From: Azorhizobium sp943371865
GTDB lineage: Bacteria; Pseudomonadota; Alphaproteobacteria; Rhizobiales; Xanthobacteraceae
Assembly: GCF_943371865.1 (NCBI RefSeq)
Contig: NZ_CALRWL010000031.1
Span: forward strand, 1-64,000
Direction of reading: 5' to 3'
DNA: 64,000 nt
The position numbers were made by a program, and so were the translations under genes. Of the stretch, positions 8,235 to 16,273 are shown piece by piece (the first letter of the stretch is position 1; each line of letters begins with the position of its first letter). A model generated the notes under the pieces. The model was given only the letters and a program-made list of their open reading frames with translations, was not told the origin of the DNA and made no database searches.

Positions 8235-8827
8235 AGGAACCGCCCCAGCCGGCGCGTGAGACTTTCCGGCACCAGAGCCGCGACCACCGTGATCAGCGCG
8301 ATCTTCACCAGATCGCCGAACAGGAACGGCGTCACGCCCAGCGCCAGCAGCTTGCCGGCGGGCACGAAGGTCGCCAGCCACATCACCCCGAGGCCATAGA
8401 CCGGCACCAGCCCCACCAGCATGGCGAGCCCCTGGCCCAGCGGGCCGCGACCGCGCGCCAGCGCGCCCACCAGTCCGGCGGCGGTGAGATAGCCCAGCAG
8501 ATAGCCACCGGTCGGCCCCACCATGTAAGCGAGCCCGATGCCCCGCTCGGGCGTCCCCGAGAACACCGGCAGGCCCAGCGCCCCCGCCGCCAGATAGGTG
8601 AGCAGGATCGCCACCGCCCGCTGCGGCCCCAGCGCCACGGCGAACCCCATCACCGCCAGGGTCTGCAACGTCATGGGCACCGGCCAGAACGGAATCTGGG
8701 TCTTGGCCGCCAGGGTCATGAGCGCCGCGCCGGCAACGGCGACCGCCGCCTGCCCGGCCAGCGGCGCGATGCGGGCACTGGAATGCCAGCTGGGAGATGA
8801 GGGCGTGGGGGCAGCGGTGTCGCGCAT
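8231..8827 (-). CDS. bioY: BioY biotin transporter S-component
   Basis: 198-residue integral membrane protein that captures biotin for an ECF-type importer or alone. It has about six hydrophobic segments and the BioY signatures AKTQIPFWPVPMTLQT near residue 45 and LAYMVGPTGGYLLGY near residue 105. A good AAGGAGTG ribosome-binding site lies before the ATG. bioN and bioM are not adjacent. Pairing uptake with bioB in one BioR-controlled operon lets the cell tune uptake and last-step synthesis together. Confidence 0.94.
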   Translation of the reverse strand: MRDTAAPTPSSPSWHSSARIAPLAGQAAVAVAGAALMTLAAKTQIPFWPVPMTLQTLAVMGFAVALGPQRAVAILLTYLAAGALGLPVFSGTPERGIGLAYMVGPTGGYLLGYLTAAGLVGALARGRGPLGQGLAMLVGLVPVYGLGVMWLATFVPAGKLLALGVTPFLFGDLVKIALITVVAALVPESLTRRLGRFL

Positions 8828-8848
8828 GGATGCACTCCTTCGGAAAAA

Positions 8849-8858
8849 TTATAGATAA
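8849..8858. promoter_or_regulatory. BioR box upstream of bioY-bioB
   Basis: TTATAGATAA, an exact match to the described alphaproteobacterial BioR consensus TTATMKATAA. It lies 21 bp before the bioY start codon, where a bound repressor would block the promoter or early transcription. The identical decamer occurs just before bioR. Confidence 0.85.
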
Positions 8859-9137
8859 TTTGTGATTCCTATCGCTAATTGACGCCATAAAAGTATGAGG
8901 CTGGCAAGGGGGCGCCGCCGGGCGCCCAGTCAGCGACACGCGGAGCAGGAATTAACGTCTTGCTGGGGCATAATTTTCAGCCGCGCCTGCGCGAGGCGCG
9001 CGGCCACCGACCGGGATGGGGCACGGCCTCTGCGCGCCTCAAGGTGCGCGTGCCTCCGGCCGGGGGCTGGGATGCGGCATGGCATATCGCGCCCCGAGGG
9101 CTCGTCGCGCACGCGGGTGAGCGCTGTCCAAGCCCCG
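8859..9137. other. Intergenic DNA, no gene recognised
   Basis: GC-rich stretch between the bioY promoter and the inverted-repeat element. Several frames are open but none has a credible start, ribosome-binding site or recognisable protein sequence. I see no RNA gene here. Confidence 0.5.
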
Positions 9138-9440
9138 GCCGTTTCACCCCCCTCCCCAGCCCTCCCCCGCAAGGGGGGAGGGGGTGCGGCGCGCGGGCGC
9201 AACGGTCGCGCTCATGCCGCTTGGACGGGGACCAAAAGGCCGAAAGTGCATATCGGACGGCGATGGGCGGACTCGCCCCTGCGCCACTACTGGTCTTTCA
9301 CCACTGCAGTCATTGCGCCACCGCAGTCCTTGCACCACCGCAGCCTTTGCACCGCCGCAGCCCTTGCCCAAGCCGTGCCGCCAGCGGCCGGCACCCCCTC
9401 CCCCCTTGCGGGGGAGGGTTGGGGAGGGGGGTGAAACGGC
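9138..9440. repeat. Inverted-repeat element with about 50-bp arms (MITE/REP-like)
   Basis: Arms at 9138-9187 and 9391-9440 are inverted copies that differ by about one substitution and one indel. Each arm begins GCCGTTTCACCCCCCTCCCC on its outer side and contains its own internal palindrome (CCTCCCCC-GCAA-GGGGGGAGG). They enclose about 200 bp with no gene. This is the build of a non-autonomous mobile or REP-type element common in GC-rich alphaproteobacteria. No target-site duplication was found by eye. Confidence 0.65.
9299..9366. repeat. Four tandem 17-bp repeats inside the inverted-repeat element
   Basis: Four consecutive 17-mers: CACCACTGCAGTCATTG, CGCCACCGCAGTCCTTG, CACCACCGCAGCCTTTG and CACCGCCGCAGCCCTTG. 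A degenerate fifth copy may precede at 9282-9298. The period is not a multiple of three, so it is not a coding repeat. Copies diverge in a gradient, as in a minisatellite. Confidence 0.75.
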
Positions 9441-9587
9441 CAGCCATATGAAGCGCGGCAGCCTCATGGCGCGGCTGCACGGTCTTCTCACAGCACGTCG
9501 GACCGCCCTCCAGAGGGGAAGCCCCCCACTTGGACTCAAGCCCGAGCACCATCGCACCAAAGCCCCTTCGTCCGAGCGCCCCGTCCC

Positions 9588-9761
9588 TCAGCGTGGCCCC
9601 ACCACCCCGGACGCTTTGCCCGCCTTCGGCCTCTGGCCGACCCACAACACATGCCGGCTCAGCACCGCGGCGGCGGTTTCCACTTGGCCGGCGCGCAGGG
9701 CGCCGAGGATCGTGCGGTGATCGCGGTCGGTGGGGGCTTCCCATTCCGCCCGCCAGCCGGA
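9588..9761 (-). pseudogene. Duplicated 3' fragment of bioR
   Basis: Encodes 57 residues from SGWRAEWEAPTDRDHR to GVVGPR and a stop. It aligns without gaps to the last 57 residues of intact BioR (11119-11292), with about 48 identical. Weak resemblance (a SARF motif) may continue to about 9818, and the frame stays open to 9875, but there is no DNA-binding domain. It lies just downstream of the beta-lactamase gene, so the beta-lactamase gene sits between two direct copies of the bioR tail. Probably a non-functional duplication remnant. Confidence 0.75.
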
Positions 9762-9841
9762 GGGCACAAGCGCCGAAGCCGAGACGCGCAGCACGGCAAA
9801 GCGGGCCGACCAATGGGCGTCCCGCCCGGTGACGAGGACAC

Positions 9842-11017
9842 TCACCCTCGGCGCCGCAGATAGCGGCCGACGCATCGTTCCACGAACCTGGCACCGGCCG
9901 CCACGGCCTGGCGCACGGGCGCGGGCTTGCTGAGCGGGGCACCGGCCAGCAGGTGCAGGGCGATGTCATCGCCGCCCACCGCGCTGGCGGTGTCCACCAG
10001 CACGACCACGCCAATGCTGCGGGCGCGGTCGAAGCCGACGAAGCTGCGAAAGCCGCCGGTGCCGCCATTGTGCCAGACGATCTCACCGCCGGGGATCGGC
10101 GAGATGTGCCATCCCAGGGCAACCAGCGTCCCCGCGCCGGCCGGGCGGCGTGGCACCAATTGGTCGGCCATGGCGCCGTGCAGCGGCGTCTGGTCATAGC
10201 CCAGCGCGGCAGCCAGGAAGACCAGCAGGTCGTCGGCGGTGGAAGAGAGGCCACCGGCCCCGGCCAGGCTGTCCATGGTCCAAGAACCGACGGGCGACAG
10301 GCCCTCATCGTGGCCGACGGCCCGGCGAAGCGTCTGCTCCGGCGACAGGGTGATCGCCGTGTCCGTCAGGCCCAGCGGCCCGGTGATGCGCGCCGTGATC
10401 AGGTCCGCATAGGGCAGGCCCGCCCGCCGCGCCAGCAGCTGGCCCAGCAGGCCCGCGCCCAGGTTGGAATAGACATAGGCCGCGCCGGGCGGACTGTTCA
10501 GCCGCGCGCCGCGCAGGCCGTCATAGAGCTTCGCATCGCTATAGCCGGCATAAGGATCGGCCGGGTCTCGGGGCTTGAGATTGCCCGGCAGGCGCGGCAG
10601 GCCGGAGGTGTGGGTGGCAAGATCCAGCAGCGTGATTGGCGTGCCGTCGCGCTCCGGCAAGGTCATACCGGGCGGCAGATAGGTCGCGGCGGGATCGTCC
10701 AGGGCCACCTCGCCGCACCGGACCATGTCGGCCAGAAGCAGCGACGTGAACACCTTGGTCACGGAGCCGATCTCAAATGCGGTCTTGCCATCCAGGGGGC
10801 GACCGCCGGAACCGGGGGCGCCACAGGCGATCACGCGCCGGCCTTGGGCGTCGATGACCCCGACCACGATGCCGCTGGCGCGGCGCTCGGTCTCGACGCG
10901 GGTCGTGAGCACAGCTGAGATTTCGGCGTCGGTGGGAAGAGTGTCTGCGGCCAAGGCGCGACGTCCTGTCATCGGCGCAGCGGCCAGGAGCAGCCCTGCC
11001 AAGCCTGCGGCTCTCAT
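9842..11017 (-). CDS. Serine beta-lactamase/penicillin-binding-fold hydrolase, class C-like
   Basis: 391-residue exported protein. The N-terminus MRAAGLAGLLLAAAPMTG...ALA-AD is a signal peptide. The serine-hydrolase triad is visible as S85-V-T-K88 in IGSVTKVF, Y183-S-N185 in YVYSNLG, and HNGGTGG near residue 318 in place of the KTG box. This variation (HxG) is common in AmpC-like esterases, D-aminopeptidases and DD-peptidase homologues, so true antibiotic hydrolysis is uncertain. ATG 11017 is the first start giving the signal peptide; in-frame codons further upstream overlap the bioR tail in another frame. The gene is flanked by direct copies of the bioR 3' end, which suggests it arrived with a duplication or insertion. 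Confidence 0.82.
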   Translation of the reverse strand: MRAAGLAGLLLAAAPMTGRRALAADTLPTDAEISAVLTTRVETERRASGIVVGVIDAQGRRVIACGAPGSGGRPLDGKTAFEIGSVTKVFTSLLLADMVRCGEVALDDPAATYLPPGMTLPERDGTPITLLDLATHTSGLPRLPGNLKPRDPADPYAGYSDAKLYDGLRGARLNSPPGAAYVYSNLGAGLLGQLLARRAGLPYADLITARITGPLGLTDTAITLSPEQTLRRAVGHDEGLSPVGSWTMDSLAGAGGLSSTADDLLVFLAAALGYDQTPLHGAMADQLVPRRPAGAGTLVALGWHISPIPGGEIVWHNGGTGGFRSFVGFDRARSIGVVVLVDTASAVGGDDIALHLLAGAPLSKPAPVRQAVAAGARFVERCVGRYLRRRG

Positions 11018-11118
11018 CCCGACAAGGCCCGGCCTCCATGTCCTGCCTGCCGGTCTCGGAGGACACCCGCCCAGATATGGCGAGGGACCAAGGCGACACT
11101 CTGTCCGCGCCCCGTCCC

Positions 11119-11775
11119 TCAGCGCACCCCCGCCACCCCCGCAGCCCGCCCGGACTTCGGCTTCTGGCCGATCCAGGAGACATGCCGGCTCAGCACCGCG
11201 GCGGCGGTTTCCACTTGGCCGGCGCGCAGGGCGCCGAGGATCGCCCGATGGTCGCGGTCGGTGGGGGCTTCCCATTCCGCACGCCAGCCGGAGAACAGGA
11301 AGCGGGCCGAGGCCATGTGCAGGTCATCCACCGATTTGAGCAGCCGGGGCATGGCGCAGGGAGTGAGAATGAGGCGGTGGAAGGCGCGATTGGCCTCTTC
11401 CCAGGCCTGCACGTCGCTGGCCTTGTCGCCGGCGCGGGTGGCCTCTTCGGCCGCGTCGAGAATGGCGGCGGTGAGATGCGGGGCCGCATGGCGCAGGGCC
11501 AGCACCTCCAGCGCGGCGCGCATCTGCGCCACTTCATTCACGTCGGCGAGGCTGAAGCCGGCCACCCGCACGCCGCGGCGCGGCTCGCTCACCACCAGGC
11601 CCTGCGCCTCCAGCCGGCGGAACGCCTCGCGCACCGGCACATGGCTGGCGCCGAATTCTTCCGCCAGATGATCCTGCCGCAGCCGCTCGCCGGGGGCGAT
11701 GACGCCGGAGACGATGCGCTCCGCCAGGGTACGGCTGATGCGGGTGGCAATGGTGTCGTCGGGACTCGCGCTCAT
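11119..11775 (-). CDS. bioR: GntR-family biotin repressor BioR
   Basis: 218-residue GntR/FCD-family repressor. Residues 10-75 form the winged helix (GVIAPGERLRQDHLAEEFG, VPVREAFRRLEAQGLV) and residues about 85-200 the all-helical ligand-binding domain. I identify it as BioR because the exact BioR operator decamer TTATAGATAA occurs just upstream of it and again before bioY-bioB, the expected autoregulation plus biotin regulon. The box lies only 4 bases from the ATG and no clear ribosome-binding site precedes the start, so the message may be leaderless. Its last 57 codons are duplicated at 9588-9761. Confidence 0.85.
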   Translation of the reverse strand: MSASPDDTIATRISRTLAERIVSGVIAPGERLRQDHLAEEFGASHVPVREAFRRLEAQGLVVSEPRRGVRVAGFSLADVNEVAQMRAALEVLALRHAAPHLTAAILDAAEEATRAGDKASDVQAWEEANRAFHRLILTPCAMPRLLKSVDDLHMASARFLFSGWRAEWEAPTDRDHRAILGALRAGQVETAAAVLSRHVSWIGQKPKSGRAAGVAGVR

Positions 11776-11778
11776 CTA

Positions 11779-11788
11779 TTATAGATAA
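11779..11788. promoter_or_regulatory. BioR box at the bioR start (autoregulation)
   Basis: TTATAGATAA, identical to the box before bioY. It begins 4 bases upstream of the bioR ATG, so a bound repressor would overlap the transcription start of a leaderless or very short-leader message. Confidence 0.82.
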
Positions 11789-11868
11789 TTCGGCCCCGCT
11801 CTGGCGTCGAGGGGGACGCCCCGGCGCGGGCGAGCCGCGCCGGGGATGATGGGGACCGAACGCCCGGT

Positions 11869-12816
11869 TCAGGCCGAGAGCGGCTTGATGCCGGCTTCGA
11901 TCTCCCGGCGCCGCGCTTCCAGGAACGGCGGCAGGGACAGGCTTTCGCCGAGGGACGCCAACGGCTCGTCCGAGGCGAAGCCCGGCGCGTCGGTGGCCAG
12001 TTCGAACAGCACCCCATTGGGCTCGCGGAAGTAGAGGCTGCGGAAATAGAACCGATCCACCGGCCCGCTGGAGGGCACGCCCAGTTCCTTCAGCCGCGCG
12101 GTCCAGCGGTCATAGTCTTCCAAGGTCGGTACCCGGAACGCCACATGATGCACCCCGCCCGCCCCCTGCCGGCCCGGCGCCAGCTTGGGATCGACCCGCA
12201 CCTGCAATTCCGCCGCCGGCCCGCCCTCGCCCATCTCATAGACATGAGTGGTGAGGCCGTCGGCACCGGTGAAGCTGCGCACCTGGCGCATGTTCATCAA
12301 GGCGGTCAGCACCGCATCGGTGGGCTTGAGGTCCGGCACGCTCATGGTGATGGGGCCGAGGCCGCGGATCTGCAGGTCCGCCGCCACCGGGCTGCGGTCC
12401 CAGGGGATGCCGGGGCCGCTGCCGTTGTCGGTGACGAGGCTGAGACGCTGGCCTTCGCCATCCTCGAAATCGAGGGTCGGGCGATTGTCACGCAACACGA
12501 TCTCGTCATGGGCGACGCCGGTGGCCTTGAAGCGCTCCAGCCAATAGGCCAGCGCCGCCTCGTCCTTCACCCGCAGCCCGGTGCGCACCACCGCATGGTT
12601 GCCGCGGCGCTCGCGGCCCACCGGCCACTCGAAAAAGGTGATGTCGGTGCCGGGGCTGCCTTCGCCGTCGGCATAGAACAGGTGATAAGCGGATGTGTCG
12701 TCCTGGTTCACGGTCTTCTTCACCAGCCGCATCCCCAAGGTCTGGGTGTAGAAACGGTGGTTGGCGGACGCATCGGCCGACACGGCGGTCAAATGGTGAA
12801 TTCCGGTGAATTGCAT
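11869..12816 (-). CDS. Ring-cleaving dioxygenase, glyoxalase/VOC superfamily (MhqO/MhqA type)
   Basis: 315-residue protein of two VOC modules. It starts MQFTGIHHLTAVSADASAN and has TITFFEWPVGR-like and GGVHHVAFRVP segments, with metal ligands expected at His8, the His of GVHHVAF (about residue 222) and the Glu of NGVLFELATD. Members of this group open catechol or hydroquinone rings, or act in quinone detoxification. A GGAGGATG ribosome-binding site precedes the ATG. It lies behind bioR but is separated by about 90 bases and the BioR box region, so it has its own promoter. Substrate unknown. Confidence 0.85.
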   Translation of the reverse strand: MQFTGIHHLTAVSADASANHRFYTQTLGMRLVKKTVNQDDTSAYHLFYADGEGSPGTDITFFEWPVGRERRGNHAVVRTGLRVKDEAALAYWLERFKATGVAHDEIVLRDNRPTLDFEDGEGQRLSLVTDNGSGPGIPWDRSPVAADLQIRGLGPITMSVPDLKPTDAVLTALMNMRQVRSFTGADGLTTHVYEMGEGGPAAELQVRVDPKLAPGRQGAGGVHHVAFRVPTLEDYDRWTARLKELGVPSSGPVDRFYFRSLYFREPNGVLFELATDAPGFASDEPLASLGESLSLPPFLEARRREIEAGIKPLSA

Positions 12817-13057
12817 GTTCCATCCTCCGGGATGTGTCGCATGACAGATCCCCTTGGCCGGATGCTCTGGCCGGGGGCCAGAGCGCGGCGGTGAAGTGCT
12901 GGATCTGAGATAAGCCCTCTCCATCTTGCATGAAAGACCAATCAGATCGCACAACCGCAATTGCATATTGCGCCCATGCAATGATCGAGATCCACAGGGG
13001 CGCTCTGCGTCCCCGCCCCTTGCCAGTTCCCGCGCTCCGCCGCTAAGGCATGGCGCC

Positions 13058-13693
13058 ATGGCCTATGCGGTGAAAGAAATCTTCAAGACCCTCCAGGGCG
13101 AGGGCGCCCAGGCGGGCCGGGCGTCGGTGTTCTGCCGCTTTGCCGGCTGCAACCTGTGGTCCGGCCGCGAGGAAGACCGCGCCGAAGCGGTCTGCCGCTT
13201 CTGCGATACCGACTTCATCGGCATGGATGGCGAAGGCGGCGGCCGGTTCCAGACCGCGCAGGATCTGGCGGATGCCATCGCCAAGACCTGGGGGACTGCC
13301 CCCGGCGGCAAGCGTTATGTGGTGTTCACCGGCGGCGAACCCTTGCTGCAACTGGATTCGGAGCTGGTGGCGGCGGTGCACGCCCACGGCTTCGAGATCG
13401 CCATCGAGACCAACGGCACCTTGCAGCCGCCGGACGGCGTCGACTGGATCTGCGTCAGCCCCAAGGCCGGCGCGCCGCTGGTGCTCACCTCGGGCAGCGA
13501 GCTGAAGCTGGTATTTCCCCAGCCCACCTTGCTGCCGGAGCAGGTGGCGGGGCTCGATTTCGCCCATTTCTTCCTGCAACCCATGGACGGCCCGGAGCGG
13601 GGTGCCAATACCCAAGCGGTGGTCACCTATTGCCTCGACAATCCGCAATGGCGCCTGAGCCTCCAGACCCATAAGATCATCGGTATTCCTTAA
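13058..13693 (+). CDS. queE: 7-carboxy-7-deazaguanine synthase
   Basis: Radical-SAM enzyme that makes 7-carboxy-7-deazaguanine from 6-carboxytetrahydropterin in queuosine synthesis. The 211-residue protein starts MAYAVKEIFKTLQGEG. It has the long-form cluster motif Cys31-x14-Cys46-x2-Cys49 rather than the usual short CxxxCxxC, a known QueE subclass. FTGGEPLLQ and IETNGTL are further QueE marks. queD follows 67 bases later. Confidence 0.93.
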   Translation: MAYAVKEIFKTLQGEGAQAGRASVFCRFAGCNLWSGREEDRAEAVCRFCDTDFIGMDGEGGGRFQTAQDLADAIAKTWGTAPGGKRYVVFTGGEPLLQLDSELVAAVHAHGFEIAIETNGTLQPPDGVDWICVSPKAGAPLVLTSGSELKLVFPQPTLLPEQVAGLDFAHFFLQPMDGPERGANTQAVVTYCLDNPQWRLSLQTHKIIGIP

Positions 13694-13760
13694 GGCTCCG
13701 GCCCCAAGACCGCGATCCCGTGTCCCTCACCTGTCCAGAAAGCCTCCAGCCGGCCGCGCC

Positions 13761-14117
13761 ATGAAGATCACCCAAGCCTTCACCTTCGAAGCCGCCCACC
13801 GCCTGCCCCACGTGCCGGCGACCCATCGCTGCTTCCGCATGCATGGCCATTCCTATCGGGTGGAACTGGTGCTGGAGGGCGAGGTGGATGCCCATAGCGG
13901 CTTCGTGGTGGACTTCTTCGACGTGGAAGCCGCCTTTTCGCCGCTGCTGGCGCGGCTGGATCACTATTGCCTCAATGAGGTGGAGGGGCTGGAAAACCCC
14001 ACCGCCGAACACATCGCCATCTGGATCTGGGACCGCGCCAAGCCCTTGCTGCCGGCGCTCGCCACGGTGCGGGTGTTCGAGACCCCGCTGTCCTGGGCGG
14101 AATACGAGGGGCGCTGA
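13761..14117 (+). CDS. queD: 6-carboxy-5,6,7,8-tetrahydropterin synthase
   Basis: 118-residue QueD/PTPS-fold enzyme, producing the substrate of QueE from dihydroneopterin triphosphate. Zinc ligands are His13 (FEAAHRLPH), His28 and His30 (RMHGHSY), and the catalytic cysteine is Cys24 (THRCFR). The C-terminal PTAEHIAIWIW and VRVFETPLSWAEY segments are typical. It is downstream of queE in the same direction and likely in the same operon. Confidence 0.94.
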   Translation: MKITQAFTFEAAHRLPHVPATHRCFRMHGHSYRVELVLEGEVDAHSGFVVDFFDVEAAFSPLLARLDHYCLNEVEGLENPTAEHIAIWIWDRAKPLLPALATVRVFETPLSWAEYEGR

Positions 14118-14122
14118 AGATT

Positions 14123-14141
14123 GGGGGGCGCTGAGCCCCCC
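14123..14141. terminator. Hairpin between convergent queD and FMN reductase genes
   Basis: Stem GGGGGGC / GCCCCCC with loop GCTGA, directly after the queD stop and before the stop of the opposing gene. No T-run, so moderate support only. Confidence 0.5.
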
Positions 14142-14152
14142 GCCCTCTCCGT

Positions 14153-14689
14153 TCAGCGGCCGATGAACTCGGAAAACGCCTTGAGCTGCTTGGCGATGAA
14201 GGTCTTGGTGCCCTCATCGGTCAAGGTGCCGTCGGTGAGGAGCGTCTGCACCCGGCCCACCATCACTTCCGGCGTGTTGAACACCCGTCCGTCCACGGCC
14301 ACCAGCACTTGGCGCAGGTGATATTGCGCCCGCGCGCCGCCGATCACCCCCATGGAGGCGGACTGGATCAGGATCGGCTTGCGCCCCAAAGGCTTGCTCG
14401 GCAGGCGCGAGACCCAGTCGAGCGCATTCTTCAGCCCGCCGGGGATCGAGTAATTATATTCCGGCGTGACGATCACCAGCGCCTCGGCGGCGGCGATCGC
14501 CGCGCCGGTGGCCTCCACCACGGCGGGAAAGCCCTCGGCCTCTACGTCGGCGTCATAGATCGGCAAGGTGGCCACCGAGGGCAGGAAATCGAAGCTCACC
14601 CCCTGCGGCGCCAGTTCGGGCAAAGCCCGCGCCAAAGCGGCGTTGTAGGAGCCCTTGCGCACGCTTCCCACCCAGACAGCCCAAGCCAT
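14153..14689 (-). CDS. NADPH-dependent FMN reductase family protein
   Basis: 178-residue flavodoxin-like reductase. The N-terminal GSVRKGSYNAALARAL is the FMN phosphate loop and TPEYNYSIPGGLKNALDWVSR the flavin-site motif of the chromate/quinone reductase (ChrR/YieF-like) family. The start at 14689 is preferred over the ATG six bases upstream because GGGAG then sits six bases away. It is probably a soluble quinone or metal reductase protecting against redox stress; the specific substrate is unknown. Confidence 0.87.
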   Translation of the reverse strand: MAWAVWVGSVRKGSYNAALARALPELAPQGVSFDFLPSVATLPIYDADVEAEGFPAVVEATGAAIAAAEALVIVTPEYNYSIPGGLKNALDWVSRLPSKPLGRKPILIQSASMGVIGGARAQYHLRQVLVAVDGRVFNTPEVMVGRVQTLLTDGTLTDEGTKTFIAKQLKAFSEFIGR

Positions 14690-14903
14690 GTTCATCTCCC
14701 TCGTATCGGGCACGGAGCCCGGATCATCCTCGGGCGCGATCTGACGGGATCGCGCTCTAGCTGGACCTCAACGGTAGGGGCCCCAAGGCGTTCCCGCGTC
14801 ACACCGTCTTCGGGATGACGGGCGGGCGCTTTCAGGATAGGGCACGAGCGCCGGCCACGCACCCGCTTTGCGGATTGCGCCCGCCGGCCGCGAAGGACCC
14901 GCC

Positions 14904-15533
14904 ATGCAGCAGCATCTGAACCTGTTCGTGACCCAGTTCGTGACGCTCTATGCGCTGCTGGAGCCCATCGGCCATCTGTCGCTGTTCGTGGCCCTCACCG
15001 GCGAGCAGACCGTCGCGGAACGGCGGCGGCTGGCGGTGCTGAGCGTCGGGTTCGCGTTCCTGATCCTGGTGTTCTTCGCCGTGCTCGGCCAAGCGCTGCT
15101 TCATGCCATGGGCATCTCGATCCTGTCGTTCCAGATCGCCGGCGGGCTGATCCTGTTCGCCTTTTCCCTCACCATGATCTTTTCCGAGCCCAAGCGCCCT
15201 GCCGGCCTGAGCGACGACAAGACCCTGACGGCACTGGCCATCTATCCGCTGGCGACGCCCACCATCGCCGGGCCGGGGGCGATCCTGTCGGTGGTCCTGC
15301 TCAGCGACAACAATCGCCATAGCTATCTGGATCAAGGGGTGACGGTGGCGGTGGTGGCGGCAATGATGGGCGTGCTGCTGCTCACCTTCCTGGCCGGCGA
15401 CTACATCACCCGGATCATCGGCAGCAGCGGCACCAATCTGGTGCGCCGCATCATGGGCATTGTGATCGCCGCCTTCTCGGTGGACGTGGTGCTCACCGCC
15501 ATGGCCCGCTGGCTGAACCTGCCGCCGATCTGA
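14904..15533 (+). CDS. MarC-family integral membrane protein
   Basis: 209-residue membrane protein with six predicted hydrophobic helices and MarC-family marks: FVTLYALLEPIGHLSLF at the N-terminus, ATPTIAGPGAILSVV in the middle and IMGIVIAAFSVDVVL near the end. The molecular function of MarC proteins is not established. It converges with a Nudix gene, leaving 2 bases between the two stops. Confidence 0.88.
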   Translation: MQQHLNLFVTQFVTLYALLEPIGHLSLFVALTGEQTVAERRRLAVLSVGFAFLILVFFAVLGQALLHAMGISILSFQIAGGLILFAFSLTMIFSEPKRPAGLSDDKTLTALAIYPLATPTIAGPGAILSVVLLSDNNRHSYLDQGVTVAVVAAMMGVLLLTFLAGDYITRIIGSSGTNLVRRIMGIVIAAFSVDVVLTAMARWLNLPPI

Positions 15534-15535
15534 GC

Positions 15536-16273
15536 TCAGCCCGCCACCGCCCAGCGGTGCAGCATGTAAGCGGCTGAAAACGCAGTGACTTGCGGCAGCA
15601 GGTCCGCCGGCGCCCGCACCACATGAATGGCGCTGAGTTCGGGATCGGTCTGCGTCGCCAGCCCGGCGCGGATACGGACCGCCAGCGTCTCCGCCGGCTC
15701 ATGCGCCACCAGGCGACGCAGCAAGGCGATGCGCGGGCCGTCTTCCACCAGGATCCAGCCAGCGTCGCGGGCGATATCGGCGCCGGTGAGGCCGGTTTCC
15801 TCGGTCAGCTCACGCCGGACGCTGGCTTCAAGATCCACGGTGCCCATGGGTGTCACGTCGGACAAATCGGGGGTACCGCCGGGAAAATAGATGCGCCCCG
15901 CCGCTGCGGTCCAAGGCGCCATGACGCCCAGCACGAAGCCGCCGTCAGAGCCTTCCAGGGCAGCCAGACCGAAGGTGTTGAACACCTTGAATTCCGGCGA
16001 CCAGCCATGGTCGCGCCACCACAGGAAGCTGGCAAAATCGGTCTCAATGAAGCCGCCGCGCAGAACGTCGCGCTCCAGAGCGAAGTGGCGCATCACCAGC
16101 ACCCGCCCGTTCCACAATTGCGGAATGGCCGCCTGGCGCTGGGCAAAATGCGCATCGATGGCCGGGCGGTGGGCCTCGGCCTCGGTCCAGAGCCCCGGCT
16201 CGACCCGAAGGTCGAGCCGGGAGATGGAGGCCACCAGCAAGGCGCCGGCGGCATGGAGCGGCGCGAAGGTCAC
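15536..16273 (-). CDS. Nudix hydrolase domain protein
   Basis: 245-residue protein with a Nudix-like core: YFPGGTPDLSDV, then SVRRELTEETGL holding the catalytic REx2-EE part. Several residues are inserted between the glycine and the RE motif compared with the classical 23-residue box. The N-terminal 100 residues are family-specific. The GTG start overlaps the stop of the alkene reductase gene by four bases (GTGA), so the two are co-translated. Substrate unknown. Confidence 0.8.
   Translation of the reverse strand: MTFAPLHAAGALLVASISRLDLRVEPGLWTEAEAHRPAIDAHFAQRQAAIPQLWNGRVLVMRHFALERDVLRGGFIETDFASFLWWRDHGWSPEFKVFNTFGLAALEGSDGGFVLGVMAPWTAAAGRIYFPGGTPDLSDVTPMGTVDLEASVRRELTEETGLTGADIARDAGWILVEDGPRIALLRRLVAHEPAETLAVRIRAGLATQTDPELSAIHVVRAPADLLPQVTAFSAAYMLHRWAVAG

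Noticed and set aside
7242..8939. 565-codon frame joining bioB with upstream sequence
   Set aside because: bioY occupies the upstream part in another frame; the GTG overlapping the bioY stop gives the normal BioB N-terminus.
9588..9875. 95-codon gene reading as a separate GntR protein
   Set aside because: It has only the C-terminal 57 residues of BioR and no DNA-binding domain; treated as a duplication remnant.
12817..13057. preQ1 riboswitch before queE
   Set aside because: No preQ1-I/II core motif could be recognised in the 240-bp gap.
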